Origin: Uliginosibacterium aquaticum
GTDB taxonomy: Bacteria; Pseudomonadota; Gammaproteobacteria; Burkholderiales; Rhodocyclaceae
DNA length: 64,000 nucleotides
Direction: 5' to 3'
NCBI RefSeq assembly: GCF_012972705.2
Contig: NZ_JABCSC020000003.1
Location: 744,001 to 808,000, forward strand
The translations under genes and the position numbers were made by a program. Numbering within the stretch: position 1 is the stretch's first letter; every line of letters begins with the position of its first letter. Below, one piece after another: positions 55,392-64,000 of the stretch. Below the pieces are notes generated by a model that was not told the origin of the DNA, did not search any database, and worked only from the letters and a program-made list of their open reading frames with translations.

Positions 55392-56519
55392 TCAAGGCCA
55401 CGCCCGTGCCCCGTAAATCATGCGTTTGGCCACAAAGTGGCGCAGGGGAGGCAGGGCTTCGAGCGCGGTGAGGCCGGCGCCGCGCAGGCCAGCGATCAGC
55501 GGGTTGTGGGTAGAGAAACCGCGCACCAGTAGATCGGTGAAGCCGGCGGCGCCTTCGCGGTCGAGCTTGCGGCGGGCGGCATAGCGGGCGAGTAATTCGG
55601 GTGCGCCGGGGTCGGTGGCTCCGGTGAGGGTGTCGGCGAGTTCCCAGGCATCGCGCAGGGCGAGGTTGAAGCCCTGGCCGGCCACCGGGTGCAGGGTCTG
55701 GGCGGCGTTGCCGAGCCAGACGCAGCGCGCGGCAGTGATCTCGCGGCGCATGCGCAGGCCCAGCGGATGGTGGGCGCGCTCGCTGATCGAGTTGAGGGTG
55801 GCGAGGCCGCCCAGTGCACCGTTCAAGGCGCCGAGCCATTCCGCCTCGGGGGCAGTGAGCAGGCCCTCGGCTTCCTGTGCCGGCACGGTCCACACCACGG
55901 CGTAATCCTGTCCGAAGGGCAGCAGGGCGATCGGCCCGCGGGCGGTGAAGCGCTCGTGGGCCAGGTTCTGATGAGGGGCGGCTGGGGTGGCCCGGCACAG
56001 CAGGGCGTGTTGATCGTAGTCGCGGATGCGGGTGGCTTCCTGCTCCGGCACGAAACCTTCGCAGCGCAGCAGCAGGCGGGCCCGGCGGGTGGTGTGCTGC
56101 AGTTGCAGTTCGATGCAAGCGGCCTCGGGTTGGCTGCTGTCGAGGCGGGTTTCTTCATGCAGCGGGATGCCGGCGGCCTGCACCTGTCTGAGCAGGGCCG
56201 CGTGCAGGGTGCTGGCGCCGAGGACGTAGCCCAGCGCGGGCAGACGCTGTTCGGCGGCGCTGAGCTGGCTGCGCGCGAAGCCGCCTTGTTGCGAGATGGT
56301 GATGTGGGTGATCGGCGTAGCCAGGGCCGTCGGCCAGGCGCCGAGCAACTCGAGCAGCTCACGGCTGCTGTGCGAGAGAGCTAGCGTGCGATTGTCCTGC
56401 TGGGTGGCCGCGATGCTGCGGGCGTCGAAAATCTCCACCGCCTGCCCGCGTCGCGACAAGGCCAGCGCCGTGGCCAGCCCGAGCGGGCCGGCACCGATGA
56501 TGGCAATCGGTGGGGCCAT
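55392..56519 (-). CDS. UbiH/VisC-family FAD-dependent hydroxylase
   Basis: A 375-residue flavin monooxygenase of the UbiH/UbiF/VisC class, which hydroxylates the ubiquinone ring in this family. It has the FAD motif IIGAGPLGLATALAL at the N-terminus, a DG-like region around LLRCEGFVPEQEATRIRDYD, and the second FAD motif WLGNAAQTLHPVAGQGFNLALRDA (about residues 275-300). The start is ATG 56519, overlapping the pepP stop by 4 bp, so it is co-transcribed with pepP, an order often seen in betaproteobacterial ubi clusters. Confidence 0.88.
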   Translation of the reverse strand: MAPPIAIIGAGPLGLATALALSRRGQAVEIFDARSIAATQQDNRTLALSHSSRELLELLGAWPTALATPITHITISQQGGFARSQLSAAEQRLPALGYVLGASTLHAALLRQVQAAGIPLHEETRLDSSQPEAACIELQLQHTTRRARLLLRCEGFVPEQEATRIRDYDQHALLCRATPAAPHQNLAHERFTARGPIALLPFGQDYAVVWTVPAQEAEGLLTAPEAEWLGALNGALGGLATLNSISERAHHPLGLRMRREITAARCVWLGNAAQTLHPVAGQGFNLALRDAWELADTLTGATDPGAPELLARYAARRKLDREGAAGFTDLLVRGFSTHNPLIAGLRGAGLTALEALPPLRHFVAKRMIYGARAWP

Positions 56520-57844
56520 CAGGCGAGTGCCTCCGCCATGCAGGCTTCCACATCCTTGATGCATTTGGGCGCGGCGGAGGTTAATACGTCCGGATGATTG
56601 CCGGTGATCAGCACGTCATCTTCGATGCGTACGCCAATGTTCCAGAAGGCTTCGGGAACGTCGTCGGCGGGGCGGATGTAGCAGCCGGGTTCGATGGTCA
56701 GCACCATGCCGGGCTCGAGGTCGCGCCAGCGGCCGCGCTGCTTGTATTCGCCGCAGTCATGTACATCCATGCCCAGCCAGTGACTGGTGCGGTGCATGTA
56801 GAAACGGCGGTAGCTGCTGGTCTCGAGTACTTCGTCGAGGCTGCCGCTGAGCAGCTTCAGATCCAGCATGCCCTGAGCAAGGATGCGTACGGCCACGTCG
56901 TGCGGATCGTTGAAGTATTTGCCGGCCCGGCATTCGGCGATCGCCGCTTTCTGGGACGCGAGCACTAGCGCATAGACGTCGCGTTGCGGGCCTTCGAAGC
57001 GGCCGTTCACCGGGAAGGTGCGGGTGATGTCCGCGGCATAGCTGTCGAACTCGCAGCCGGCATCGATGAGCAGCAGTTCGCCATCGCGTAGCGGCTGGTT
57101 GTTGGCGTTGTAGTGCAGTACGCAGGCATTCGGGCCACCGGCGACGATGCTGGTGTAGGCCGGGAACTGGCTGCCGCTGCGGCGGAATTCGTGCAGGATT
57201 TCGGCCTCGATCTCGTATTCCATCATGCCCGGGTGGCAGGCCCGCATGGCGCGGCGGTGCGCGGCTGAGGTGATTTCGGCTGCGCGGCGCATCAGGCCGA
57301 TTTCGCTGGCATCCTTGAAGAGGCGCATTTCGTCGAGCTGCACGCGCAGGTCGCAGATCTCGGTCGGCACGCTGATGCCGTTGCGGGCGCCGGCACGCAC
57401 GCTGTTGAGGGCGTCGGTGATGCGGCGGTCCCATTCTTCATCGTGACCCAGCGAGTACCACAGCGCCGGCTGGTTGCCGATCAGCTCGGGCAGGAGTTTG
57501 GCCAGCTCGCTGACCGGGTGGGTGGCATCCATGCCGAAGCGCTCGCGCGCGGCTTCGGGGCCGAAGCGGAAGCCATCCCAGATCTCGCGCTCTTCGTTCT
57601 TCTCGCGGCAGAACAGCACGCTGCGGGTTTCCTCTGCGGTGGCGATCAGCACCAGCACGGCTTCGGGTTCGCCGAAGCCGCTGAGGTAGTGGAAGTAGCT
57701 GTCGTGCCGGTAGGGGTACTCGCTGTCGCGATTGCGGCAGCGCTCTGGTGCGGTGGGCACGATGGCAATGCCACCGCCGGAGGCGCGGATCTGGTCGGCG
57801 AGGCGGGCGCGGCGGGCGGCGAAGGGGGCGAAATCGAAGTTCAT
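56519..57844 (-). CDS. pepP: Xaa-Pro aminopeptidase (aminopeptidase P)
   Basis: A 441-residue M24-family metallopeptidase that removes N-terminal residues followed by proline. The creatinase-like N-terminal domain is about 1-170. Metal and catalytic sites are LLIDAGCEFDSYAADITRTF with two Asp, MHRTSHWLGMDVHD with the His, LTIEPGCYI with Glu and GVRIEDDVLIT with the last Glu. The start is ATG 57844; TTG 57850 is also in frame. It precedes the UbiH-like gene with which it overlaps. Confidence 0.94.
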   Translation of the reverse strand: MNFDFAPFAARRARLADQIRASGGGIAIVPTAPERCRNRDSEYPYRHDSYFHYLSGFGEPEAVLVLIATAEETRSVLFCREKNEEREIWDGFRFGPEAARERFGMDATHPVSELAKLLPELIGNQPALWYSLGHDEEWDRRITDALNSVRAGARNGISVPTEICDLRVQLDEMRLFKDASEIGLMRRAAEITSAAHRRAMRACHPGMMEYEIEAEILHEFRRSGSQFPAYTSIVAGGPNACVLHYNANNQPLRDGELLLIDAGCEFDSYAADITRTFPVNGRFEGPQRDVYALVLASQKAAIAECRAGKYFNDPHDVAVRILAQGMLDLKLLSGSLDEVLETSSYRRFYMHRTSHWLGMDVHDCGEYKQRGRWRDLEPGMVLTIEPGCYIRPADDVPEAFWNIGVRIEDDVLITGNHPDVLTSAAPKCIKDVEACMAEALA

Positions 57845-57886
57845 CGGCAATCTTCTTGTTGTGATGAGGCTTGGGGTGTTTTCAGA

Positions 57887-58582
57887 TCAGGCAGCGCTCC
57901 GGCGCTTGAGTTCCTCGTCCAGCGCGATCAGGCGTTGCGGGGTGCCGACGTCTTCCCAGCGGCCGTGGAAGTGTTCGCCGGAGAGGCGTCCGGCATCGAT
58001 GGCCTTGAACAGCAGCGGTGCCAGCTTGGCTTTGGTGCCGGGCTCGGTTGCGGCGAACAGCGAGCTGCGATAGAGGCCGATGCCGGAGAAGGTGAGGCGG
58101 GCGCCGCCTTCGCGCAGCACCTGGCCACTGGCGTCGAGCACGAAGTCACCGTCCGGATGCTGCGGTGGGTTGTCGACCAGGGCAAGGTGGGCGTGCTGGC
58201 CTTGGGTGATGCGGGTCAGTGCGCGGGCACAGAAGGTGGCGTAATCGAGTTCGCAATACACATCGCCATTCACGACCAGGAAGGGCACGTCGCCCAGCAG
58301 GGGCAGGGCGGTGGCAATTCCTCCGGCAGTTTCGAGCGCTTCGCCCTCGCGCGAGTAATCGATATTCACGCCCCATTCGCGGCCGCTGCCCAGCGTTTCT
58401 TCAATCAGATGACCGAGATGGGCGTGGTTGATCACGATGTCGTGAATGCCGGCGCGTGCGAGGCGCTCGATGTGCCACGCGATCAGGGATTTGCCTCCCA
58501 CCGAAAGGAGGGGTTTGGGGCAGCTGTCGGTGAGCGGACGCATGCGTTCGCCGCGTCCGGCAGCGAGGATCATGGCTTTCAT
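57887..58582 (-). CDS. murU: N-acetylmuramate-1-phosphate uridylyltransferase-like nucleotidyltransferase
   Basis: A 231-residue nucleotidyltransferase. The N-terminal loop MILAAGRGERMRPLTDSCPKPL is the NTP-binding signature. NGDVYC carries the metal Asp and HGRWEDVGTPQRL closes the fold. The MurU subgroup charges MurNAc-1-phosphate to UDP-MurNAc in peptidoglycan recycling and was found in pseudomonads; the similarity in length and motifs fits, though a sugar-phosphate other than MurNAc is possible. It starts at ATG 58582, overlapping the PhoH-family gene. Confidence 0.85.
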   Translation of the reverse strand: MKAMILAAGRGERMRPLTDSCPKPLLSVGGKSLIAWHIERLARAGIHDIVINHAHLGHLIEETLGSGREWGVNIDYSREGEALETAGGIATALPLLGDVPFLVVNGDVYCELDYATFCARALTRITQGQHAHLALVDNPPQHPDGDFVLDASGQVLREGGARLTFSGIGLYRSSLFAATEPGTKAKLAPLLFKAIDAGRLSGEHFHGRWEDVGTPQRLIALDEELKRRSAA

Positions 58583-59595
58583 GGCTGGGCCTGTGAGGTG
58601 GAATCCGGGCTGGCATCCCGTTTTTCGGCGGCGCGTTCGTAGGCATCCACGATGCGGGCTACCAATGGGTGACGCACCACGTCTTCCTTGGTGAAATGAG
58701 TGTAGGCAATGCCGCGCACTTCGCCGAGGGTCTTCACTGCGTCGAGAAGGCCGCTCTTGTGGCCGCGCGGCAGATCGATCTGGGTCAGATCTCCAGTGAC
58801 GACGGCGCGCGAGCCGATGCCGATGCGTGTAAGGAACATCTTCATCTGTTCCGGCGTGGTGTTCTGCGCCTCATCCAGAATGATGAAGGCATTGCTGAGG
58901 GTACGGCCGCGCATGAAGGCCAGCGGGGCGATCTCGATGCACTGGCGCTCGAACATCTTGGCTACGCGCTCGAAGCCCATCAGATCGTAGAGCGCGTCGT
59001 AGAGCGGGCGCAGATAGGGATCGACTTTCTGCGCGAGGTCGCCGGGCAGGAAGCCCAGACGCTCACCGGCTTCCACAGCCGGGCGGGTCAGGATGATGCG
59101 CTGCACCTGCTCGCGCTCGAAGGCGTCCACCGCGCAGGCCACGGCCAGGTAGGTCTTGCCGGTGCCGGCCGGGCCGAGGCCGAAGGTGATGTCGTGACTC
59201 TGGATGGCGCGCAGGTATTCGTTCTGGCGCGGGGTGCGGCCGTGCAGATCGCTGCGGCGGGTGAGCAGGGTGGGCGCGGCGGGGCTGGTGTCATCGCGCT
59301 TGGCGAATTCGATCAGGCCAAGCTGGATATCTTCCACCGTGAGGTGCTGGTCGGCACGCCGGTAGAAGGCTTGCAGAGCGTTGCGGGCGATATTGATCTG
59401 AGCGCTCTCGCCGTGCAGGGTCAGCAGCTCGCCACGACGCGCGATGGCCACATCGTAGGCCGCTTCGATCTGACGCAGGTTTTCGTCCAGCGCGCCGCAC
59501 AGGTTGGCGAGCCGGGCGTTGTCTGGCGGGGCCAGCTGGAGTTCGAGGCGGCGCGGCCGGGAGGCGGGAGCGGGCTTGCTGACGGGAGTGACCAC
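58579..59595 (-). CDS. PhoH-family ATPase
   Basis: A 338-residue PhoH/YbeZ-type protein. The N-terminal 110 residues form a KH-like region. The PhoH ATPase domain has the P-loop GPAGTGKTYLA (near residue 141), ILTRPAVEAGERLGFLPG and the Walker B region AFIILDEAQN, then TGDLTQIDLP. Family members are linked to rRNA processing and stress. In many genomes the YbeY endoribonuclease gene adjoins it, but here it overlaps murU. The start appears to be GTG 59595, with only a weak GGA upstream. Confidence 0.9.
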   Translation of the reverse strand: MVTPVSKPAPASRPRRLELQLAPPDNARLANLCGALDENLRQIEAAYDVAIARRGELLTLHGESAQINIARNALQAFYRRADQHLTVEDIQLGLIEFAKRDDTSPAAPTLLTRRSDLHGRTPRQNEYLRAIQSHDITFGLGPAGTGKTYLAVACAVDAFEREQVQRIILTRPAVEAGERLGFLPGDLAQKVDPYLRPLYDALYDLMGFERVAKMFERQCIEIAPLAFMRGRTLSNAFIILDEAQNTTPEQMKMFLTRIGIGSRAVVTGDLTQIDLPRGHKSGLLDAVKTLGEVRGIAYTHFTKEDVVRHPLVARIVDAYERAAEKRDASPDSTSQAQP

Positions 59596-59616
59596 GAAGC
59601 GATTCCGGATGCTGGA

Positions 59617-60384
59617 TCAGAGCATGTTATCGAGAAATGCGCGGCTGCGGGGATGCGCCGGGCTGGCGAAGAACTCGGCCGCCGGGCGTTCCTCGACGAT
59701 TTCGCCCTGGTCCATGAAGATCACCCGATTGGCGACTTCGCGCGCAAAGCCCATCTCGTGGGTCACCACCAGCATGGTCATGTGCTCCTCGGCGAGCTGG
59801 CGCATGGTGCGCAGCACTTCGCCGGTGAGCTCCGGGTCGAGTGCCGAGGTGGGTTCGTCGAAGAGCATGATGTCCGGCTCCATGGCGAGCGCCCGGGCAA
59901 TCGCCACGCGTTGCTTCTGACCGCCGGAGAGGCGCGCTGGGTAGGCGTCGCGCTTGGCTGAGAGGCCGACCTTGGCGAGCAGGGCTTCGGCTTTGGGAAT
60001 GATCGCGTCGCGACTCATGCCTTTCACGGTGATCGGCGCTTCGATGATGTTCTGCAGCACGGTCATGTGCGGGAACAGGTTGAAGTGCTGGAAGACCATG
60101 CCCATGCGCCGGCAGATGCGGCGCACTTCGGCTTCCGGTGCGTAGCGGGCCTGGCCGCCGGCGTCGGTGTCGGCCAGCACATCGCCTTCGATCTCGATGC
60201 GCCCGGCGTCGATGGTCTCCAGATGGTTCAGACAGCGCAGGAAGGTGCTCTTGCCGGAGCCCGACGGGCCGATCACGGCGATGACTTCGCCCTTGCTCAT
60301 TTCGAGCGAAACGCCCTTGAGCACTTCGTTGTGGCCGAAGCGTTTGTGCAGGCCGCTGGCCTTGATCATGGGCTTATTCGTCAT
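59617..60384 (-). CDS. Polar amino-acid ABC importer ATPase (GlnQ-like)
   Basis: A 255-residue ABC ATPase with Walker [10 protein letters not shown] (about residue 40), signature [15 protein letters not shown] and Walker [14 protein letters not shown]. The [11 protein letters not shown]-loop region is typical of GlnQ/HisP. It powers the downstream-encoded permease. Overlaps the permease gene by 11 bp. ATG 60384 or the second ATG at 60369 may be used. Confidence 0.93.
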   Translation of the reverse strand: MTNKPMIKASGLHKRFGHNEVLKGVSLEMSKGEVIAVIGPSGSGKSTFLRCLNHLETIDAGRIEIEGDVLADTDAGGQARYAPEAEVRRICRRMGMVFQHFNLFPHMTVLQNIIEAPITVKGMSRDAIIPKAEALLAKVGLSAKRDAYPARLSGGQKQRVAIARALAMEPDIMLFDEPTSALDPELTGEVLRTMRQLAEEHMTMLVVTHEMGFAREVANRVIFMDQGEIVEERPAAEFFASPAHPRSRAFLDNML

Positions 60385-61027
60385 GGGCTGCGTAGCGTTT
60401 CTCGAGGTACTGGAAGCCCCAGGTCAGGAGCAGGGTCATGAGCAGGTAGAAGGCGGCGGCGACCACGAAGGGCGAGGTGGTGAAATCGCGCTGCACGATG
60501 CCGCGCGCGGCGCGCAAGAGGTCGTTCATGGCCAGCACGTAGATCAGCGAGGTGTCCTTCACCAGGGTGATGGTTTCATTCGACACCGGCGGCAGGATGC
60601 GGCGGATCATCTGCGGCAGCACGATGCGGCGCATGGTCTGGGCATAGGTGAGGCCCAGCACCTTGGCGCCCTCGTACTGGCCGCGGTCGATGGACTGGAT
60701 GCCGGCGCGGAAGATCTCGGCGAAGTAGGCCGCGTAGTTGAGCACGAATGCCACGATGGCGGCCGGGAAGTCCGGCAGGCGGATGCCGATGCCCGGCACG
60801 AAGGGCAGGGCGAAGTAGATGAAGAGCATCTGCAGCATCAGCGGTGTGCCGCGCATGAGCCAGATGTAGCCATTCACGGCGACCGACACGGCGGGCCAGC
60901 GCGAGATGCGCCCCAGCGCGAGGGCGAGGCCCAGCGGCACTGCGAGGACGAGGGTGATCAGGAAAACCTGGATCGTGATGCCCGCGCCGTCGATGAGCTG
61001 GGGAAGAATCCTGAGTATGTAATCCAT
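60374..61027 (-). CDS. Polar amino-acid ABC importer permease
   Basis: A 217-residue inner-membrane permease of the HisMQ/GlnP type. It has about four to five membrane helices and the EAA-like cytoplasmic loop [22 protein letters not shown] (about 130-150), with the family segment [14 protein letters not shown] before it. With only one permease gene in the operon it may act as a homodimer. The ATG at 61027 is preceded by a purine-poor leader following a hairpin. Confidence 0.92.
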   Translation of the reverse strand: MDYILRILPQLIDGAGITIQVFLITLVLAVPLGLALALGRISRWPAVSVAVNGYIWLMRGTPLMLQMLFIYFALPFVPGIGIRLPDFPAAIVAFVLNYAAYFAEIFRAGIQSIDRGQYEGAKVLGLTYAQTMRRIVLPQMIRRILPPVSNETITLVKDTSLIYVLAMNDLLRAARGIVQRDFTTSPFVVAAAFYLLMTLLLTWGFQYLEKRYAAHDE

Positions 61028-61043
61028 TGTTCAATCTTCAAAA

Positions 61044-61071
61044 CACAGCCGGCCCCGTGGGGCCGGCTGTG
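61044..61071 (-). terminator. Hairpin between the binding-protein gene and the permease gene
   Basis: A perfect 13-bp stem (CACAGCCGGCCCC and its complement) with a two-base loop, followed on the minus strand by TTTTGAAG. It resembles a partial terminator that would lower permease/ATPase expression relative to the binding protein. Confidence 0.6.
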
Positions 61072-61096
61072 CGGGTGGTGCGGGAGGCAGCAATGC

Positions 61097-61897
61097 TTAC
61101 TTGACGATGTTCTTGCCGAACCACTGCTCGGAGATCTTCGCCGCCGAGCCATCGGCCTTCATGTCAGCCATGGCCTTGTCCAGCTTGCCTAGCAGTTCGC
61201 TGTCGTCCTTGCGCACGCCCACGCCGTATTCCTCGGTGCCGAAGTTGTCGGCCAGCACCACATAGTCGGCAGGCTTCTTGGCGGCGTAGTAACGGCCCAC
61301 CACTTCGTCGACCACGATGGCGTCCAGTCGGCCAGCGGAGAGGTCCATCAGTGCGGTGACGTTGTCGCCGAACTGCTTGAGCTCCTTCAGCGTCTTGCCA
61401 GCCGGATCTTTGTTCACGGCATCCACTGCGGACGAGCCTTCCTGCACGCCGACGATCTTGCCGGCCAGTTCGGCCTTGGTCTTGATCGGCGAGTTGGCCG
61501 CCACGATCACGATCTGGTGGTTTTCGAGGTAGGGCGCGGTGAAGCCGATGTTGGCGCGGCGCTCTTCGGTGATGGTGAGGCCGTTCCACAGCACATCGAT
61601 ACGCTTGCCATTGAGTTCGGCTTCCTTGGCGCTCCAGTCGATGGGCTTGAATTCCACTTCCATGCCCAAGCGCTTGGCGGCTTCCTTGGCCATATCGATG
61701 TCGAAGCCGACGAGTTCGTTCTTCTCATCGCGGAAGCCCATCGGCGGGAAGTGATCATCGAGACCCACGACGATCTTGGTGGCAGCCACCGGCGCCGAGG
61801 CTTCGGCGGTGGCCTGGGTTTCTTCCTTCTTGCCACAGGCGCCGAGCAACAGGCTGGTGGTGAGGGCGGCAGCGACAAGCGTGGTCAGTTTCTTCAT
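61097..61897 (-). CDS. Polar amino-acid binding lipoprotein
   Basis: A 266-residue family 3 solute-binding protein. A lipobox LLGAC gives a lipidated Cys at about residue 21, and the linker is KKEETQATAEAS. The binding domain has GLDDHFPPMGFRD, GFDIDMAKEAAKRLG and IDVLWNGLTITEERR, typical of cystine/glutamine/arginine receptors. The exact amino acid is not known. It is first of the importer operon; a hairpin follows before the permease gene. Confidence 0.93.
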   Translation of the reverse strand: MKKLTTLVAAALTTSLLLGACGKKEETQATAEASAPVAATKIVVGLDDHFPPMGFRDEKNELVGFDIDMAKEAAKRLGMEVEFKPIDWSAKEAELNGKRIDVLWNGLTITEERRANIGFTAPYLENHQIVIVAANSPIKTKAELAGKIVGVQEGSSAVDAVNKDPAGKTLKELKQFGDNVTALMDLSAGRLDAIVVDEVVGRYYAAKKPADYVVLADNFGTEEYGVGVRKDDSELLGKLDKAMADMKADGSAAKISEQWFGKNIVK

Positions 61898-61987
61898 GTT
61901 CGGAAGACTCCGGAAAATTCAGTACGGGCCCGCACGGGGCGAAGCCGCGATTGTCTACCTGCGGCTCGCGCCGGGCAAGCCGTAGCG

Positions 61988-64000
61988 TTACGGCTGCGTG
62001 CGCAGCAGCGGTGCGCGCAAGGCCTCATCCAGCGTGGCGAGCGACTCCTGCAAATGTGCGCGTGCTTCCACGCTGCGCCCGCCCTGCGGCAGGGCCGTGC
62101 GTAAGGCCAGCTGCAGCGCGCTGGCTTCGTGGCGGGCCAGGGCGCGCACATCGGCGGGCGCGGTGCCTGTCGCACCACTGCTGGCACTGCTGCCGCGCAG
62201 GATCAGGTTGCTCAGCCGGCTCAGGTGAGCCCGCTGCAGGGCGCGGCGCTGCTGCGGGATGTCGGTGCCGGCTCTGAGTTCCTGCCAGATGTCCTGGCGC
62301 AGCGTGGCGTGCAGCTCTGCCAGGCTGAAGCGATCGCTGACCAGCAGCTCGGCTTCGAGCAGGCGCTGGCTGACGCGATCCGAGAACAGCAGGTCCAGTA
62401 CCGTGCTTTGCTGGCGCAGTACGCTGGCGCCGATGCCGGGTTGCGGCTCCGGGCTGAGCGGCTCGAAAAAGTCCGGCGCGAGGCGGCGCAGCAAGGTTGG
62501 CTCGATCTGGAAGCTGGCGGGCTGGAACAGCCCTTGAGAGAGGGCCGCAAGTGTTGCGCGCTGGACCGAGGCGGGCAGTGGCGTAAACACGTCACGCCGG
62601 GCCGGTGAAGTGTGGCGGCTGATGCTGACGCCGCCGATGTTGCGTGCCGCATTGCTGGCGGCCATGCCAAGCTGGCTGAGGCTGCTATTGACTGCCGCGC
62701 GTGTTTCCCGGGCGTCCTCTTCGCGACCGGAAGGGGGGCGTTTGGCCAATGCATCCCACAATTCGCGGGCGAGCTGCAGGCGCAGGCGGAACCAGGCAAC
62801 CGGATCATTGCCCAGGTCGTAGCGGGCGACTGCCGGATCGATGCCGGCGGAGAGCACGTTGCCGTCAAAACTGCCAGCGTCGAAATCGTCGCCGTAGCTC
62901 AGCAGCGGATCGTTTTCGGCGCGCCCGGCAATCTTGCGCAATTGGGCGCGTTCTTCCTCGCGTGGTAGTGGGGTGTAGCCGTACTCGATGGCCCACAGGT
63001 CGTAAGGGCCCAGCGTTTTCTGGGTCAGAGCGACCTTGCCTGCGCTGGCGGGGTACTGGTTGAGCGGGGTGTAGTCCATCACCGAGGCGGCCAGACCGTT
63101 CCGTTCCACGAAGGCCGGGTCGCGCAGCTGGGCCAGGGTGTAAGCCGAGGAGGCTCGGAAGTTGTGGGTGAGTCCCAGGGTGTGGCCGACTTCATGCATC
63201 ACCACCCAGCGCAGTACGTCCTTGGCGAGGGCTTCTGCTTCAGGGCCGTCCGGCTCTATTTCGCCGCGTGCGGCGGCCAGTTCGAGGGCCTGGGCGAGGT
63301 CGGCGAAGCTCGCTTCTGCAAAGTCGCAGGGTTCGTCGTGCTCGTGGGCGTGCGCTTTGCGCGGGAAGTCATAGAGCGCGGCCTGACGCGCACCGCGTGG
63401 GCGGAAGTCACTGATCACGATATCTGCATCGAGGATTTCGCCACTGCGCGGATCGACCAGCGATGGACCAACCGAGGCGCTGGCATCGGTGCCGAGCAGC
63501 CATTGCACGGTGGCGTGCTGGCGGGAGGCGCTGCGCCAGGGGGCGTCGTCAGCCTGCTGCTCGACGCGGATAGCATCCTTGAAGCCGGCACGCTCGAAAG
63601 CGGTGTTCCAGCTGAGGATGGCCTCGCGCACGGTGTCGCGGTATTGCTCGGGGATATTGCGATCCAGCCAGTAGGTGATTGGCTTGACGGGCTCGGACAA
63701 GGGGGCCGCCGGATCCTTCTTCTCTAGCCGCCAGCGTTTGATCAGGTATTCGCGTGGATGGGGAGCAAGGCTGCGATCGTAGTTGTAGCGCTGGCTGCGG
63801 AAGTAACCTACGCGTGCGTCGGCTGGGCGGCCTGCCATTTCGGTGGGCAGCGGTGAGAAGCTCACGGCAAAGCCGAGGAACATGCTGCGTGCATCGGGCA
63901 GGGTGCCCGGCGTGGAGGGCTGAACCGCCTGGCCGGGGGTCGGCACTGCCAGCGAGGCGGCGGCGTAGTGGCTCAGCAACTCGACCACAGTTTCCTCGCT
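61988..64000 (-). CDS. Zinc metalloprotease of the DUF5117/DUF4953 type (5' part outside the window)
   Basis: At least 670 residues are visible and the frame stays open to the right edge, so the start is outside; an ATG or GTG near 63988 is internal. The zinc motif HEVGHTLGLTHNFRAS (HExxHxxGxxH, a metzincin) follows VLRWVVM. A conserved SVMDYTPLNQYP segment after the zinc motif carries the Met-turn. Homologues with DUF5117/DUF4953 domains are large exported proteases; signal peptide and N-terminal domain would be upstream. It is separated from the amino-acid importer gene by 90 bp. Confidence 0.85.
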   Translation of the reverse strand, partial: SEETVVELLSHYAAASLAVPTPGQAVQPSTPGTLPDARSMFLGFAVSFSPLPTEMAGRPADARVGYFRSQRYNYDRSLAPHPREYLIKRWRLEKKDPAAPLSEPVKPITYWLDRNIPEQYRDTVREAILSWNTAFERAGFKDAIRVEQQADDAPWRSASRQHATVQWLLGTDASASVGPSLVDPRSGEILDADIVISDFRPRGARQAALYDFPRKAHAHEHDEPCDFAEASFADLAQALELAAARGEIEPDGPEAEALAKDVLRWVVMHEVGHTLGLTHNFRASSAYTLAQLRDPAFVERNGLAASVMDYTPLNQYPASAGKVALTQKTLGPYDLWAIEYGYTPLPREEERAQLRKIAGRAENDPLLSYGDDFDAGSFDGNVLSAGIDPAVARYDLGNDPVAWFRLRLQLARELWDALAKRPPSGREEDARETRAAVNSSLSQLGMAASNAARNIGGVSISRHTSPARRDVFTPLPASVQRATLAALSQGLFQPASFQIEPTLLRRLAPDFFEPLSPEPQPGIGASVLRQQSTVLDLLFSDRVSQRLLEAELLVSDRFSLAELHATLRQDIWQELRAGTDIPQQRRALQRAHLSRLSNLILRGSSASSGATGTAPADVRALARHEASALQLALRTALPQGGRSVEARAHLQESLATLDEALRAPLLRTQP

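Overview
The window is about 64 kb of a GC-rich chromosome (low to mid 60s % GC by eye). It appears to be a Gram-negative betaproteobacterium of the Rhodocyclales/Burkholderiales type. The evidence is TonB-dependent outer-membrane receptors, several LysR regulators, glutathione-linked formaldehyde oxidation, a MurU-type peptidoglycan recycling enzyme and Gram-negative lipoprotein and Tat leaders. No rRNA, tRNA, CRISPR array, phage or transposase was seen. Coding is dense, and many neighbouring genes overlap by 4 bp (ATGA). Family calls rest on motif recognition; no database search was run.

Layout. 0.4-3.6 kb: a beta-hydroxyacid dehydrogenase, the iron store pair bfd/bfr and an unknown membrane-anchored protein. 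3.6-10.9 kb (minus strand): an uptake operon with a small DUF2946-like protein, a FhuA-type TonB receptor, a Tat-exported family 5 binding protein, two Dpp-type permeases and a fused double ATPase, probably for a metal chelate, siderophore or peptide. 11.3-33.1 kb: a nucleic-acid scavenging locus. 33.3-40.5 kb: dacB (PBP4), the formaldehyde genes fghA/frmA with a divergent LysR gene, a Cdd1-like gene, an AraC regulator and a DASS/SLC13 transporter. 40.9-43.3 kb: an AT-richer island formed by two integron gene cassettes, one carrying an AIPR-family abortive-infection gene, with no integrase in view. 43.7-54.4 kb: a two-component system and small accessory genes (GST, pirin, F420-type oxidoreductase, DedA-rhodanese, MBL-like, FrnE-like, SnoaL-like) with LysR genes. 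55.4-64 kb: an FAD hydroxylase, pepP, murU, a PhoH ATPase, an amino-acid ABC importer and a partial zinc metalloprotease.

The most interesting system is at 11.3-33.1 kb. Two gene blocks appear to form one pathway from extracellular DNA/RNA to central metabolism. The 3' block (23.2-33.1 kb) encodes its own ExbD, TonB, TonB-dependent receptor and ExbB. It also encodes a single polypeptide joining an S1/P1 nuclease to a UshA-like 5'-nucleotidase, and an ExeM-like extracellular nuclease lipoprotein. The 5' block (12.6-22.8 kb, with divergent add) encodes a BMP-family nucleoside ABC importer and the salvage enzymes Cdd, purine nucleoside phosphorylase, DeoC, DeoA and DeoB, plus adenosine deaminase. 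A LacI-family regulator with a PurR-like DNA-binding head lies in the 5' block. Near-identical PurR-type operators (core GCAAACGTTTGC) sit in front of both blocks, once before the import/salvage block and twice, 178 bp apart, before the TonB/nuclease block. The proposed route is surface cleavage, energised outer-membrane uptake, periplasmic conversion to nucleosides plus phosphate, inner-membrane import, then phosphorolysis, with the deoxyribose branch ending at acetaldehyde and glyceraldehyde-3-phosphate.

Other signals are bipartite hairpin repeats (GTAGG...CCTAC) whose stems covary while the loops are kept, an attC site with an extrahelical base, a conserved motif in front of the pirin and F420-type reductase genes, and a metallo-beta-lactamase-fold protein that lacks the canonical metal motif.
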